Shown: positions 44,525 to 54,431, counted from the first letter of the stretch. The stretch is 64,000 bases of DNA from Ktedonospora formicarum (GCF_016587355.1 NZ_BNJF01000001.1:3253721-3317720), one strand, 5' to 3'. Notes: a model not told the origin generated them from the sequence alone. Made by a program: numbers and translations.

Positions 44525-47305
44525 CTATTTGTCTTTCTCCGATTGACTGAGCGCGGCCTGAGCGGCGGCGAGGCGCGCGACCGGTACACGGAACGGTGAG
44601 CAACTGACGTAGTCGAGGCCGACCTCATGGCAGAAGGCGATGCTCTCGGGATCGCCACCATGCTCGCCGCAGATTCCCAACTCAATACCGGTATTGGCAT
44701 GGCGTCCCTTGGCGACAGCCATTGCGACAAGCTGACCTACACCCTCGCGATCCAGGGTTTGGAAAGGATTGGTAGGCAGGATTTTGACCTTCTCATGTTG
44801 TCCAGGCACATCAAGGCCCTCGACATACTTGAGCAGGAATTTGCCCTCGGCATCGTCACGGCTATAGCCGAAGGTTGTCTGGGTCAGGTCGTTGGTGCCG
44901 AAGCTGAAGAAGTCTGCGACGGGGGCGATCTGATCGGCAGTGAGCGCGGCGCGTGGAATCTCAATCATCGTGCCGAACTTGTAGGCAATAGCGCCTCCCG
45001 ACTCGCGCGCGATCTCACTGGCGACTCCCTCAAGCTGGCGACGCACCTCACGCAGCTCGTTGACATGCCCAACCAAAGGAATCATAATCTTCGGCTGAAG
45101 TTTCTTTCCCTCACGGGCTAATTCTGCAGCAGCCTCTAGAATGGCGCGCGTCTGCATGACATTGATCTCGGGGAAGAGCAGACCCAGGCGGCACCCACGC
45201 AGGCCAAGCATTGGATTCATCTCGCGCATGGAGCCGACGGCTTCAAGCAGAGCTCGCTTCTTCTGTAGTTCTTCCTCATGTCCGCCTTGCGTTTCCAGGC
45301 GTGTCACTTCGACCAGTAATTCCTCGTAGGAGGGCAGGAACTCATGCAGCGGTGGGTCAATCAGGCGGATGACAACAGGATAACCTTCACCCGTGTTGGG
45401 GTTGACCATTGCTGAGAAGATGCCCTTGAAGTCGGCGCGCTGGAAGGGTAGCAGTTGATCGAGAGCGGCCTGTCGCTCTTTGTCGCTGCGTGCGAGGATC
45501 ATGCGCTGTACGATGGGCAAGCGCTCCTGCTCCATAAACATATGCTCAGTGCGGCAGAGGCCGATACCCTCCGCTCCAAAGGCCACCGCGCGCTGCGCGT
45601 CGCGTGGATAGTCGGCGTTGGCCCAGACACCAAGCTTGCGCGTCTGGTCCGCCCAGGAGAGCAGGGTTTGCAGGTCCTCTTCTTTGGCAAAGTCAGGGTC
45701 GACGGTCTGAATGCGCCCCTGGAAGACCTCGCCGGTCGCACCATCAATTGAGATATCGTCGCCCTCGCGGATCACGATATCGGAGCCGTTAACGCGAAAG
45801 AGGCGCTCGCTATCGCTCACGCGAATCCCTTCGCAGCCAGCGACGCAAGGAAGTCCAAGGCCACGAGCCACGACAGCCGCGTGGCTGGTTGCTCCACCGC
45901 GTGCAGTCAGAATACCCTTGGCGACCAGCATACCATGGACATCATCTGGACTGGTCTCGGGGCGTACGAGCACGACTGCCGTTCCAGCTTTACCCAGCTC
46001 CTCCGCGCGGTCAGCATCGAAGATCGCCTTGCCATAGGCTGCTCCCGGCGAGGCATTCAGACCTTTGGCAAGGAGCCTACCCCGGGTTGCTGCCCGATGT
46101 TTCTCCAGGTCGTCGAAGCGAGGTAGGAGCAACTGATAAACATGAGCTGGCTCAACACGATGGAGAGCTTCTACCGGAGTTATCAGGCCCTCGCGTACCA
46201 TATCTACGGCTACTTTAATGGCTGCGTTAGCATTGCGCTTAGCCGAGCGCGTCTGAAGCATATAGAGGCGACCATGTTCGACGGTGAACTCAAGGTCCTG
46301 CATATCGCGGTAATGTTGCTCCAGGCGCTTGGCGATCTCCTGAAATTCGCGGAAAACCTCTGGTAAATCCTCCTGCAAGCGGCTGATCTTCGAGGGGGTG
46401 CGGATACCTGCAACGACATCCTCGCCTTGCGCGTTGAGCAAATACTCACCGTAGATTTCGCGCTCGCCGGTCGATGGGTTACGGGTAAAGGCAACACCAG
46501 TGCCACTATCATTACCAATATTGCCGAAGACCATACTTTGGACGTTGACGGCGGTACCAAGGTTATGAGGAATCTTGTTGAAGTTGCGGTAATCAATAGC
46601 GCGCTTATTGTTCCAGGAGGAGAAAACGGCTTCAATGGCCTTACGTAACTGCTCATAAACATCAGTGGGGAAAGGCTGCCCCGACTGGCGCTCTGCGATT
46701 TGTTTGAACTCAACGACGAGTTGCTTGAGGGCGTAGGCGGGGATCTCAGCGTCGATGCTGGCCCCGGTTCGCTCTCGATAGGCTTCAAGGAGGTTCTCGA
46801 AGTCCTGGGGATTAGTATTGAGTACGATTTTGCTGAACATCTGGATAAAGCGGCGGTAAGCGTCGTAGGCGAAGCGCTCATCGTTTGTGAGAGCGATGAG
46901 TCCCTGGACAGTCTCGTCATTGATACCCAGGTTGAGTACGGTATCCATCATGCCCGGCATTGAGAATTTTGCTCCTGAACGGACCGAAACCAGAAGCGGA
47001 TTCTCTTTACTACCGAAGTTCTTCCCAGTCTGTTGCTCAACAATCTTGAGCGCGGCCAGGGTCTGCTCCCAGAGTCCTGAGGGGAACTGCTTGTTCACCT
47101 CATAGTAGGTGTTGCAGGCTTCGGTTGTAATTGTAAAACCGGGAGGCACAGGCAGACCAGCATTGGTCATCTCGGCCACGCCCGCCCCTTTACCACCCAG
47201 GAGAGCACGCATAGAGGCATTGCCCTCACTAAAGAGATAGACCCATTTACGCGGAGACTTTTTGACAGCCTCTTCCAACTCGGTGTGTGTGATCTGTTGC
47301 GTCAT
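44525..47305 (-). CDS. ppdK: Pyruvate, phosphate dikinase
   Basis: 926 aa, about 40 more than most bacterial forms. The ATP-grasp N domain has GGKGAGVAEMTNAGLPVPPG. The phospho-carrier His is in GGATSHAAVVARGLGLPCV. The C-terminal PEP-binding barrel has GTNDLTQTTFGYSRDDAEG and the catalytic Cys in GICGEHGGDP. It interconverts ATP, phosphate and pyruvate with AMP, diphosphate and PEP in the cytoplasm. ATG 47305 has GGAGGAC 9-10 bases upstream. A regulatory PPDK kinase/phosphatase (DUF299) is not seen nearby. Confidence 0.96.
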   Translation of the reverse strand: MTQQITHTELEEAVKKSPRKWVYLFSEGNASMRALLGGKGAGVAEMTNAGLPVPPGFTITTEACNTYYEVNKQFPSGLWEQTLAALKIVEQQTGKNFGSKENPLLVSVRSGAKFSMPGMMDTVLNLGINDETVQGLIALTNDERFAYDAYRRFIQMFSKIVLNTNPQDFENLLEAYRERTGASIDAEIPAYALKQLVVEFKQIAERQSGQPFPTDVYEQLRKAIEAVFSSWNNKRAIDYRNFNKIPHNLGTAVNVQSMVFGNIGNDSGTGVAFTRNPSTGEREIYGEYLLNAQGEDVVAGIRTPSKISRLQEDLPEVFREFQEIAKRLEQHYRDMQDLEFTVEHGRLYMLQTRSAKRNANAAIKVAVDMVREGLITPVEALHRVEPAHVYQLLLPRFDDLEKHRAATRGRLLAKGLNASPGAAYGKAIFDADRAEELGKAGTAVVLVRPETSPDDVHGMLVAKGILTARGGATSHAAVVARGLGLPCVAGCEGIRVSDSERLFRVNGSDIVIREGDDISIDGATGEVFQGRIQTVDPDFAKEEDLQTLLSWADQTRKLGVWANADYPRDAQRAVAFGAEGIGLCRTEHMFMEQERLPIVQRMILARSDKERQAALDQLLPFQRADFKGIFSAMVNPNTGEGYPVVIRLIDPPLHEFLPSYEELLVEVTRLETQGGHEEELQKKRALLEAVGSMREMNPMLGLRGCRLGLLFPEINVMQTRAILEAAAELAREGKKLQPKIMIPLVGHVNELREVRRQLEGVASEIARESGGAIAYKFGTMIEIPRAALTADQIAPVADFFSFGTNDLTQTTFGYSRDDAEGKFLLKYVEGLDVPGQHEKVKILPTNPFQTLDREGVGQLVAMAVAKGRHANTGIELGICGEHGGDPESIAFCHEVGLDYVSCSPFRVPVARLAAAQAALSQSEKDK

Positions 47306-47420
47306 GAAGATGTGTCCTCCACTTGTGCTTGTGGGCCAGGCGCGAGCGCTCCCTTACGACTCTCTGGCGAGGGCGAGAGGTCACGTGTTGCACCAAAGCC
47401 CCGTCGCTCTGAAATTGCGA

Positions 47421-47993
47421 CTACGTTGTCAGAACAATGTTACGTGCCCAGCGTAGGACAGTGCGAGCACTCCGGATGTAGCTGCTCGCCTGATCAGCAT
47501 TGATTACTTCATCGGCCTCCTCAGGTGGAGTTTCGGCATAGAATGCCTCGGGATGGAAAGGAGTTAACCGCTCCATCTCCTCTTGAATAGAGACCGGAGC
47601 ACCAACCTGGGCACCAAGAGCGCGCAGGTCATGGTTATATGGAGAGCGGCGGCCTATGTGCAGCAAGCTTACGGCTTGCGCGGCTTTCTCCGCCACTTGA
47701 TTGCAGTAATCGGCGCAGGCGAAATGGCGACCCAGGCTTAATTCAAGTGAAGCTGTGGTCATATCCTGTGCTGCCTCAGCGAAGAGTCCTAGCGCACCCT
47801 GAACGTCATGATCTGGATATACCTCCCTGTCCTCATCATCCTCATCCCCCTCACCAGATACGGGCGCGATCTCTTCGGCCTTTTGTATCTCATCCTGGAA
47901 ATCAACTCCATGCAGGAGTAAGTGTTCCAGTTCATTTTCCGTGGAGTCATGCTGGTCGTGTGAGTGATTATGCGTTTCATGCATATTAGACAT
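47421..47993 (-). CDS. HEPN-domain protein with His/Asp-rich N terminus
   Basis: 190 aa from ATG 47993, with AAAGGA upstream. The first 65 residues are low complexity, with a His-rich start (HETHNHSHDQHD) and an acidic block (EGDEDDEDRE). The rest is a HEPN-like helical bundle: ASLELSLGRHFACADYCNQV, AEKAAQAVSLLHI, YNHDLRALGAQ, LTPFHPEAFYAE and a final helix YIRSARTVLRWARN. HEPN proteins of this type often pair with a nucleotidyltransferase, but none is adjacent. The Rx4-6H ribonuclease motif is not evident, so the role is open. The His/Asp head could bind metal. Confidence 0.75.
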   Translation of the reverse strand: MSNMHETHNHSHDQHDSTENELEHLLLHGVDFQDEIQKAEEIAPVSGEGDEDDEDREVYPDHDVQGALGLFAEAAQDMTTASLELSLGRHFACADYCNQVAEKAAQAVSLLHIGRRSPYNHDLRALGAQVGAPVSIQEEMERLTPFHPEAFYAETPPEEADEVINADQASSYIRSARTVLRWARNIVLTT

Positions 47994-48359
47994 GGTAAGT
48001 GTTCCTTTTACAGGGTGCCGTAATGTGGGCACGTTTTACGAGGTAATGTATAGCAGCGACGATGATGTGATGCTATCCCGAACATAGTATTCCTAATCAG
48101 GCTCTTCTGTCAATGGCTGTAGGAGCATATTTCGATATTATTTAAGCGTGTAATCCAATTATATAGCCTGTTAAATATTTTGTAATTATGAATATTAAAG
48201 AGGCAAGTTTACCTTAATGTCACATGTGAAGATATAAATCGTGGAAAATGAGAAATGTGTATAATTGTGTGCCATATTGTTTGTAATCATAGGGGGCGCA
48301 TCGCAGGTGCTTATCAATACGTGTACATAATAACATGTTTGAAAGTGAGGTGTCATTGA
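47994..48359. other. Divergent gene-free interval
   Basis: 366 bases between the divergent HEPN and stress-protein genes. AT-rich. TATAAT at 48260-48265 is a possible -10 box for the stress protein, but no good -35 partner is seen. Confidence 0.35.
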
Positions 48360-48905
48360 ATGGCTTCTGTTGCACGTCCAGTTGTGATTGGTGTTTTCGA
48401 GAGGCGAGAGAAGGCTGAGAGCGCAGTGGAAGACCTGCGGCGTGCGGGTTATAACGATCAGCAGATTGGTTATCTCTATCGTCATATCAATGCTGAAGAC
48501 GAGACGAAATCGACCAGTATGGGGTCCGCCATAGGGACGGCGGCTGGTGCAGTTGGTGGGGGCGTGCTGGTGAGCCTCCTGACCGCCGCTGCGATCTCTG
48601 TGATTCCTGGTATCGGTTCGGTAGTCGCTGGAGGTATTATCTTTGCTGCGCTGGGAGGGGCAGCCCTGGGTGCGATGGCGGGCGGCTTTGTTGGGATGCT
48701 GGTGGGATTGAGAGTTCCGGAAGATGACGCGCATTATTATCAAGGAGAGCTAGAGCACGGGCGCACCATCGTCACTGTCAAAAGTGATGAAAATGACGAT
48801 GTGGCTCGCGCTCTTCTCAAGCAGCATGGAGCCTATGACGCAACCGAGCGTGTGGCGCTTCCCGAGCCTGGAGAGCCCAACGCCATTCCTCATGTCAAGG
48901 CATAG
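48360..48905 (+). CDS. General stress protein 17M-like (YflT-type) with glycine-zipper
   Basis: 181 aa. The N-terminal part (VVIGVFERREKAESAVEDLRRAGYNDQQIGYL) matches the YflT/GsiB-neighbour general stress fold (PF11181-like). The middle is a 60-residue Gly/Ala-rich hydrophobic segment with glycine zippers. The C terminus returns to a ferredoxin-like strand (HGRTIVTVKSDENDDVARALL). Probably membrane-associated and stress-induced. GTGAGGTG precedes ATG 48360. Monocistronic. Confidence 0.8.
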   Translation: MASVARPVVIGVFERREKAESAVEDLRRAGYNDQQIGYLYRHINAEDETKSTSMGSAIGTAAGAVGGGVLVSLLTAAAISVIPGIGSVVAGGIIFAALGGAALGAMAGGFVGMLVGLRVPEDDAHYYQGELEHGRTIVTVKSDENDDVARALLKQHGAYDATERVALPEPGEPNAIPHVKA

Positions 48906-48949
48906 GCTTGTTAGTAGACTTACAAAGTGGTATTGCGCATTCGAGTCGC

Positions 48950-49798
48950 TTAGCGCCCGTCCCAGCCAGGAGGAGGAGTACAGCCTGTGTCATCGGCGGG
49001 GAAGGGATTGGCTTGGAGCAGTTTATCGTCTTGCGCGCGGCGTGATTCGAGGATAATGCCACGTGCCTCTAGATTCTCCGCGTTGTCATAACGCAGAACG
49101 AGTGTCTGTAATGTCGACTCATCGCGCGTGAAATCGACATTTGTTACACGGTGTTCCATGCGCTTCCCGAAGCCAGTACCCAGTCCTGGCGAGCGAGGAG
49201 CAGGAGCGCTGGGGGGAGCCATGCGCCGTTTCGGGGCAGCGTAGGGCGCGCTGCTGGGCGCAGATGGGGCACTCGGTGCCATAGGAGGGACGCCACCAAG
49301 GGTATCAGGCATAGAGGGAGCACCTCCTGGTGCTGGGGGAGGTGTATATGGTGGATAGGATGGCGTGCGTTCATACTCAACATACTCTAAGTCGTTCAGG
49401 GCTTCCAGGGCTTCTTCATACCAGAATTTTACGCCGATCACGCCAATGTTCTGTGGCTTCCCCATCTGAGAGGCATAGGATTGAGGCAGATCTGCGAAGT
49501 AGAAAGCAGCAACTTGCTCGTTATCAAGCCGCCAGCCAGGAATGGTATATTCCCACATATCCTTGCCAAGCACATAGCCACGGCTGTGTGAGTGAGCAGG
49601 TTTGCCATCGTTGATCGAGAGCCCATCAATACTAATCACTGCCAGGGCCCGCCGTTGATAATCCTTCTTGCCAATTTTGAGCGTAAATGAGCGCCCCTGT
49701 GTGCCTTCGATAAACACCTCGTCGCGATGGTAGTAGTGCGGAAGTGGCTTACCATCAACGAGTATTTCAATATGGAATTCGCCGTTGGGAGTGAACAT
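48950..49798 (-). CDS. Conserved protein of unknown function with Pro/Ala linker
   Basis: 282 aa from ATG 49798, where the conserved beta-rich N-terminal domain begins. Upstream frame to 49915 lacks signals. The first 150 residues contain AVISIDGLSINDGKPA, a GYVLG strand, IPGWRLDNEQVAAFYFAD and NIGVIGVKFW. This pattern recurs in uncharacterised proteins of many phyla, some of them linked to envelope or secretion loci. It is followed by a Pro/Ala/Ser-rich linker of about 70 residues and a short C-terminal domain with TLVLRYDNAENLEARGI. No function assigned. Confidence 0.7.
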   Translation of the reverse strand: MFTPNGEFHIEILVDGKPLPHYYHRDEVFIEGTQGRSFTLKIGKKDYQRRALAVISIDGLSINDGKPAHSHSRGYVLGKDMWEYTIPGWRLDNEQVAAFYFADLPQSYASQMGKPQNIGVIGVKFWYEEALEALNDLEYVEYERTPSYPPYTPPPAPGGAPSMPDTLGGVPPMAPSAPSAPSSAPYAAPKRRMAPPSAPAPRSPGLGTGFGKRMEHRVTNVDFTRDESTLQTLVLRYDNAENLEARGIILESRRAQDDKLLQANPFPADDTGCTPPPGWDGR

Positions 49799-49955
49799 CG
49801 TATTTTGGCCCTTTCCAGCGATAAGCGCGTACGCGCGAGACAACATCCTTGTGGTATTGTAGTATTTTACTAGAGCATAACGACTTCTCGCTTCTAACAC
49901 TATGAGGAATATCACAAACCGAACTTCTTTAATAGAAGAGGAATGAAATAGATGC

Positions 49956-50525
49956 TCACTTGGGAGTCATAGAGGGTTTCTGGGTAGGAAGTGCGCGCAT
50001 CCAGGGAGGATTGAGGGTGCTAATCTGGTGGTAAATGGGGCAGGATTCATTGTGTGCGCCCGAGAGGTAACCTGTGCTCATCAGAAATTCATTGACAATC
50101 TCGCCGCCAGTAAAAACAAAGGTCTTCTTGAAAAGCTTGCGCCACTGTTCGCGGTCGAGGGGGTGATGGGCATCGAGCCATGCCACGAAGGAGCCATGTT
50201 GCTCACGTATCACAACGAGGCGGCGTGCGTTCTCGATCACGGCGCGCACCTTAAGCTTGTTGCGAATGATGCCAGCGTCGTTGAGCAGGCGCTCTTCTTC
50301 CCGAGTACCATAGGCGGAGACGCGATCAAGATCAAAGCCATCGAAAGCCCGATGAAAGTGCTCTTTCTTCTTCAAAATAGTTAGCCATGAGAGTCCCGCC
50401 TGATTAATCTCAAGCGCGAGCCGCTCAAAGAGGGCCGCGTCAGTTGTAAGAGGAAAACCATATTCACTATCGTGATAGACCTGATGGAAATTATTATCGC
50501 GCGCGACCTCGCAATAACTAGACAT
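49956..50525 (-). CDS. tag: DNA-3-methyladenine glycosylase I
   Basis: 189 aa from ATG 50525 with AGAAGG upstream. Family features are YHDSEYGFPL near the N terminus, the LEINQAGLSWLTILKKKEHF helix pair, FDLDRVSAYG, DAGIIRNKLKVRAVIENA, and the zinc-site His and Cys in SGAHNESCPIYH. It excises 3-methyladenine from alkylated DNA. Not in an operon with other repair genes here. Confidence 0.95.
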   Translation of the reverse strand: MSSYCEVARDNNFHQVYHDSEYGFPLTTDAALFERLALEINQAGLSWLTILKKKEHFHRAFDGFDLDRVSAYGTREEERLLNDAGIIRNKLKVRAVIENARRLVVIREQHGSFVAWLDAHHPLDREQWRKLFKKTFVFTGGEIVNEFLMSTGYLSGAHNESCPIYHQISTLNPPWMRALPTQKPSMTPK

Positions 50526-50873
50526 AGTGAAACCTTCTTTCTTGAAATATATACCCTCTATGATACAACTTCTCAAGGCTTAAGCGCTGCTAAAGGCTAG
50601 CGTATGGAAGTGTGCAGGGAGTGTGCGATGGGACCAATGTCTTAGATGCCGATAGGAAAACAGTCATCTATAACATGACCATCAGCGTTATTGCGTTCAA
50701 ATAGTGTGAGAATGAGGAGAGCAATAGGTGTTATTTGTATCGAAGCTGGTTGCGTACCTGATTTCTCTCTGCCTCTCAAGCTATAAATTATCGAAGAATT
50801 GAAATGCGTGGAGAGGGGAGAGGGTTGAGGGAAAGGAAGGCCAGGAAATCAGGGCGATGAAGGAGCTACGAGC
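50526..50873. other. Divergent gene-free interval
   Basis: 348 bases between tag and the repeat membrane protein. It holds the ribosome site for the latter (GGAGCTACGAGC before 50874) and no other feature that I can support. Confidence 0.35.
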
Positions 50874-51647
50874 ATGTTTGCAAGTATTCTCAATCTAGCG
50901 ATCATAGGTGTTATCTGCCTGCTATTTCTTATAGTAGCGCTTATCGCGCTGGTACGTTGGTCCAAGCGTCTCAAGCGTACGAAAGACCTCTATTTGCTAG
51001 ATCTTGAGGCGGAACTGGAGAAGATGCAGCGCGAGGTGCCGAACTTTGCGGCGGCGCTCGTCATTTTGGATATTGCGGTTGGCGTTATCTTTCGAGATAA
51101 GATTACCATCATGTTTATCGAGAGTATAGGGGCCGTCAATGTTGTGTATCTGATCGTTTTGCTAGTAGGAGTATTTGGCTGGCGGAAGATGTCGAAACGC
51201 TGGCAAGGGATACAAGAACAACTCCCTATTCAAGAGATTCGTGCGCAGATGTCTATGCAGGCCCAAATTGGGGAACAGCCGCTGTCCATGCAGCCATCAT
51301 GGCAGGCACTACCAGCTCCCGCATCCTGGCAGGAAGGCCAACAGATGGGTATGCCAGGTCAACAAGCATTGCCAGCACCGGCGTCCTGGCAAGAGGCGCA
51401 AGTGGGCTTCCAGGATCAGTCGAATCAGTGGCAGGGAGAACAACAGATGGGTATGCCCGGGCAGTGGCAGGAAGGACAACAGATGGGTATGCCCGGGCAG
51501 TGGCAGGGAGAACAACAAATGGATATGCCCGGTCAGCAAAATCAGTGGCAGGAGGGGCAACAGATGGGCATGCCAGGGCAGCAAAATCAATGGCAAGAGG
51601 CTCAATCCTGGCAGCAAGGCCAAGGTATGCCAGGCCAGAGTTGGTAA
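50874..51647 (+). CDS. Membrane protein with Gln/Met/Gly-rich repeat tail
   Basis: 257 aa. Three hydrophobic stretches near residues 5-25, 58-75 and 82-100 anchor the N-terminal half. The last 110 residues are low-complexity repeats: QALPAPASWQE twice, then QWQxGQQMGMPGQ about six times, with Trp at regular intervals. No family recognised. The tail may be a disordered cytoplasmic or wall-facing segment. It ends in a strong bidirectional terminator with nuoH on the other side. Confidence 0.75.
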   Translation: MFASILNLAIIGVICLLFLIVALIALVRWSKRLKRTKDLYLLDLEAELEKMQREVPNFAAALVILDIAVGVIFRDKITIMFIESIGAVNVVYLIVLLVGVFGWRKMSKRWQGIQEQLPIQEIRAQMSMQAQIGEQPLSMQPSWQALPAPASWQEGQQMGMPGQQALPAPASWQEAQVGFQDQSNQWQGEQQMGMPGQWQEGQQMGMPGQWQGEQQMDMPGQQNQWQEGQQMGMPGQQNQWQEAQSWQQGQGMPGQSW

Positions 51648-51649
51648 GC

Positions 51650-51709
51650 GAACCAGTAAAAAGCAGGCTCCCGAGATCCAATCTATGGGAGCCTGCTTTT
51701 TACTGGTTC
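51650..51709. terminator. Bidirectional 23-bp hairpin terminator
   Basis: 51650-51672 pairs perfectly with 51687-51709, 14-base loop. It ends both the repeat protein and the nuo cluster. Confidence 0.85.
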
Positions 51710-51716
51710 AGTATTA

Positions 51717-53114
51717 TTATTTCTGGCTACCAGCGCCAGCGGGAAGCTGTGGTGCGGGCGCAGGAACTCCATCACGCAGTTTCAGACCAGGCAGAGCGGT
51801 CGCGCGCCGCTGAGCGCGAATCGCGGGAGCCTGAGCGCGGCGGGTTGTCGAGGTCGTCACGCGACCCACCAGTTTAATAAAGCCCCATACTGAAAGCCAG
51901 TTGATAGCTCCCAGTACAATCAGGTAGACCAGAGGTGGCAGATTCTGGAAGATCAGGTACAGACCAGCAGTGACGATTATGTTGGTCAGTGTCACCGGGA
52001 TCAGGATCAGCCAGGCAAATTGCATCAACTGGTCGGAACGCAGGCGCGGCAACGTCGCGCGGACCCAGATGAAGACGAAGCAGAGCAGGTAGACTTTGAG
52101 CACGAAGTAGGTCAGGGCCAGAATGTTGCCAGCTAGTCCCCACCAGATGTTGTTTAATCCTGTCAGGTAGGCAACACCAGGACCGGAGTAGCCTCCCATG
52201 AACATATAGGCAGTAATGGCCGAGACGACCGTCATATTGCCATACTCACCCAGGAAGAACATGGCCCAGCGCATACCGCTATACTCGGTCATATGACCAG
52301 CGACCAACTCTGACTCTGCTTCGGGCAGGTCGAAGGGTGGGCGGTTGGTTTCAGCGAGACCGCAGGTATAGTAGATGATGAGCATGAGTGGCTGCACTAG
52401 AATAAACCAGGCCCAGGGCGTGAAGCCTTCAAAGATGAAGTCTAGTACAGGGTTACCAGTTTTCGCCCAGACGCTCTGGAAATCCTGTACTTCGCGTAGG
52501 GAGATGGTACCAATGCCTGGCACGCCAGGATAGCCATGTGTGCCAGCCAGCACGCTTGTCAGAATGACGACGCCTAGCAGGGAAAGTACCAGGGGGAGCT
52601 CATATGAGATCATCTGAGCGGCACCGCGCAGGCCACCCATCAGGGCGTATTTGTTGTTTGAGCTCCAACCAGCCATAACCACACCCACCACGTCAATTGA
52701 GCTCATGGCGACATAGTAAATAATACCAGTTGCCAGGGCGGTTCCGGGCAGGCTCAGGTATGGTGAGATCGGGATAACCGCGAAAGTTGCGATCATAGGT
52801 GCGAGGAAGACAGAAGGTGCCATCCAGAAGAGCAACTTATCGCTCTCGGCAGTATGCACGTCTTCTTTGAGCAAGAGCTTCGCAACGTCAGCAACGCTCT
52901 GAAGTAGGCCCCAGGGGCCTGTATGGTAAGGACCAAAGCGGTCCTGCGCCCAGGCGATCACCTTGCGTTCAATAAGGACCAGTAGTGTCGCGCTTGTGAG
53001 CACGAAACCAAATATGGAGAGGAAGGCGACCACAAACTGTAAGGTCTCCCAGGAGAGAATGCCCCTGAGCAATTGCCCCCACAAGTCTCCATCCGCGAGA
53101 ATGACTGTATACAT
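51717..53114 (-). CDS. nuoH: NADH-quinone oxidoreductase subunit H
   Basis: 465 aa from ATG 53114 with GGAG upstream. Eight or so membrane helices of complex I subunit H. Signatures are ERKVIAWAQDRFGPYHTGPWGLLQSVADVAKLL near the start, then GLAETNRPPFDLPEAESELVAG and TEYSGMRWAMFFLGEY. It forms the quinone-binding junction of the membrane arm. A Pro/Ala/Arg-rich extension of about 50 residues follows the last helix. It is the last gene of the cluster; no nuoI to nuoN follows. Confidence 0.96.
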   Translation of the reverse strand: MYTVILADGDLWGQLLRGILSWETLQFVVAFLSIFGFVLTSATLLVLIERKVIAWAQDRFGPYHTGPWGLLQSVADVAKLLLKEDVHTAESDKLLFWMAPSVFLAPMIATFAVIPISPYLSLPGTALATGIIYYVAMSSIDVVGVVMAGWSSNNKYALMGGLRGAAQMISYELPLVLSLLGVVILTSVLAGTHGYPGVPGIGTISLREVQDFQSVWAKTGNPVLDFIFEGFTPWAWFILVQPLMLIIYYTCGLAETNRPPFDLPEAESELVAGHMTEYSGMRWAMFFLGEYGNMTVVSAITAYMFMGGYSGPGVAYLTGLNNIWWGLAGNILALTYFVLKVYLLCFVFIWVRATLPRLRSDQLMQFAWLILIPVTLTNIIVTAGLYLIFQNLPPLVYLIVLGAINWLSVWGFIKLVGRVTTSTTRRAQAPAIRAQRRATALPGLKLRDGVPAPAPQLPAGAGSQK

Positions 53115-53263
53115 TATCGATGACTCCAACGCGACCTGACGAACACCACCGCATTTCTACGAGGTAGACACATTGCGAATACGTTCGTCAGTTCGCTGTG
53201 TTTGCTTGACCGTCGGAAGTTGATAGCTCCGGGTCCATTCTTTACATTGAATGGCTCGGAGAT

Positions 53264-54409
53264 TTAGCGATCAACCTCACCCAGGACGATATCTGTGCTG
53301 CCCAGGATGGCGATTGTATCGCTCATTTTATGACCGCGCAAAAGCTCAGGTACAATTTGAAGGTTGACGAACGAGGGCCCACGCAGCTTGGCGCGCCACG
53401 GGTACTCACTGCCGTCGCTAATCAGGTAGACACCCAGTTCACCCTTACTGCTCTCGACCGCGAAGTAGGTCTCACCGCGTGGTGGACGCAGGGCAATCGG
53501 TGTGCGCACGCTAATCGCACCACCGGGGAGCTTATCGATTGCTTCGCGCACCAGGCGAACGCTCTCTTTAATTTCGCTCAAGCGTACAAAGTAGCGAGCG
53601 AAGCAGTCGCCTTCCTGGCGTACCTGTGGGTTGACCGCGATCTCGCGATAGGCCATGTAGGGACGATTCACGCGTAGGTCCCAGTTGATGCCGCTCGCGC
53701 GCAGCATGGGGCCAGTCAGACCATAAGCCACGGCTTGCTGGGGATCGATATAGCCAACGCCCTGTGTGCGTGCCATCACAATCTCGTTGCCAGTAAGCAG
53801 AGCATCAAGCTCCGCATAGTTCTTCTCGAACCGATCTAGGAATGCCTCACACTCCTGAAGCCAGCCCTTGGGTAGATCATGCAGGACTCCGCCAACGCGC
53901 ATATAGTTGACGTTGAAGCGGCTGCCACCTAGGGCTTCGAACAGTGAGAGAATGCTCTCGCGGTCACGGAAGGTCCAGATGATCGGTGTAGTCGCGCCCA
54001 GGTCCATTCCATAGGTGCCAATCGCGATCAAGTGACTGGCTATGCGTTGTAGCTCATTGGTGATCAGGCGAATATATTGCGCGCGCCGTGGCACCTCAAG
54101 GTTCATCAATTGCTCGACCGCGCCTACATAGGCCGTCTCATTGATCATGGGTGACAGGTAGTCTGTGTTATCCATATAGCGGATACCAGCCATGATGGTG
54201 CGGTTTTCGAGAATTTTCTCGATGCCCCGGTGCAGATAGCCGATAATTGGCGTGCAATCGATGACTGTTTCGCCTTCAAGGGTCATGACCAGGCGCAAGA
54301 CGCCGTGCGTGCTTGGGTGTTGCGGACCCAGGTTCAATAGCATTTCCTGGGACTTAATACCCTCGCTCGTATCCATGGTCGATGTATTCATCTCTTGGTT
54401 TGTAGCCAT
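53264..54409 (-). CDS. nuoD: NADH-quinone oxidoreductase subunit D
   Basis: 381 aa. Recognised by NLGPQHPSTHGVLRLV, GYLHRGIEKI, RYMDNTDYLSPM and, near the end, GSTDIVLGEVDR. It is a peripheral-arm subunit of complex I, related to NiFe hydrogenase large subunit, and lines the quinone site with NuoB. The upstream gap contains a palindromic element and a small unknown gene, in place of direct contact with nuoC. Confidence 0.97.
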   Translation of the reverse strand: MATNQEMNTSTMDTSEGIKSQEMLLNLGPQHPSTHGVLRLVMTLEGETVIDCTPIIGYLHRGIEKILENRTIMAGIRYMDNTDYLSPMINETAYVGAVEQLMNLEVPRRAQYIRLITNELQRIASHLIAIGTYGMDLGATTPIIWTFRDRESILSLFEALGGSRFNVNYMRVGGVLHDLPKGWLQECEAFLDRFEKNYAELDALLTGNEIVMARTQGVGYIDPQQAVAYGLTGPMLRASGINWDLRVNRPYMAYREIAVNPQVRQEGDCFARYFVRLSEIKESVRLVREAIDKLPGGAISVRTPIALRPPRGETYFAVESSKGELGVYLISDGSEYPWRAKLRGPSFVNLQIVPELLRGHKMSDTIAILGSTDIVLGEVDR

Positions 54410-54431
54410 GAGGTTTCCTCATTCAGGTCTT

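Noticed and set aside
46210..46920. 236-codon ORF in another frame of ppdK
   Set aside because: Low-complexity Ser/Thr/Pro product fully inside ppdK, no start signal.
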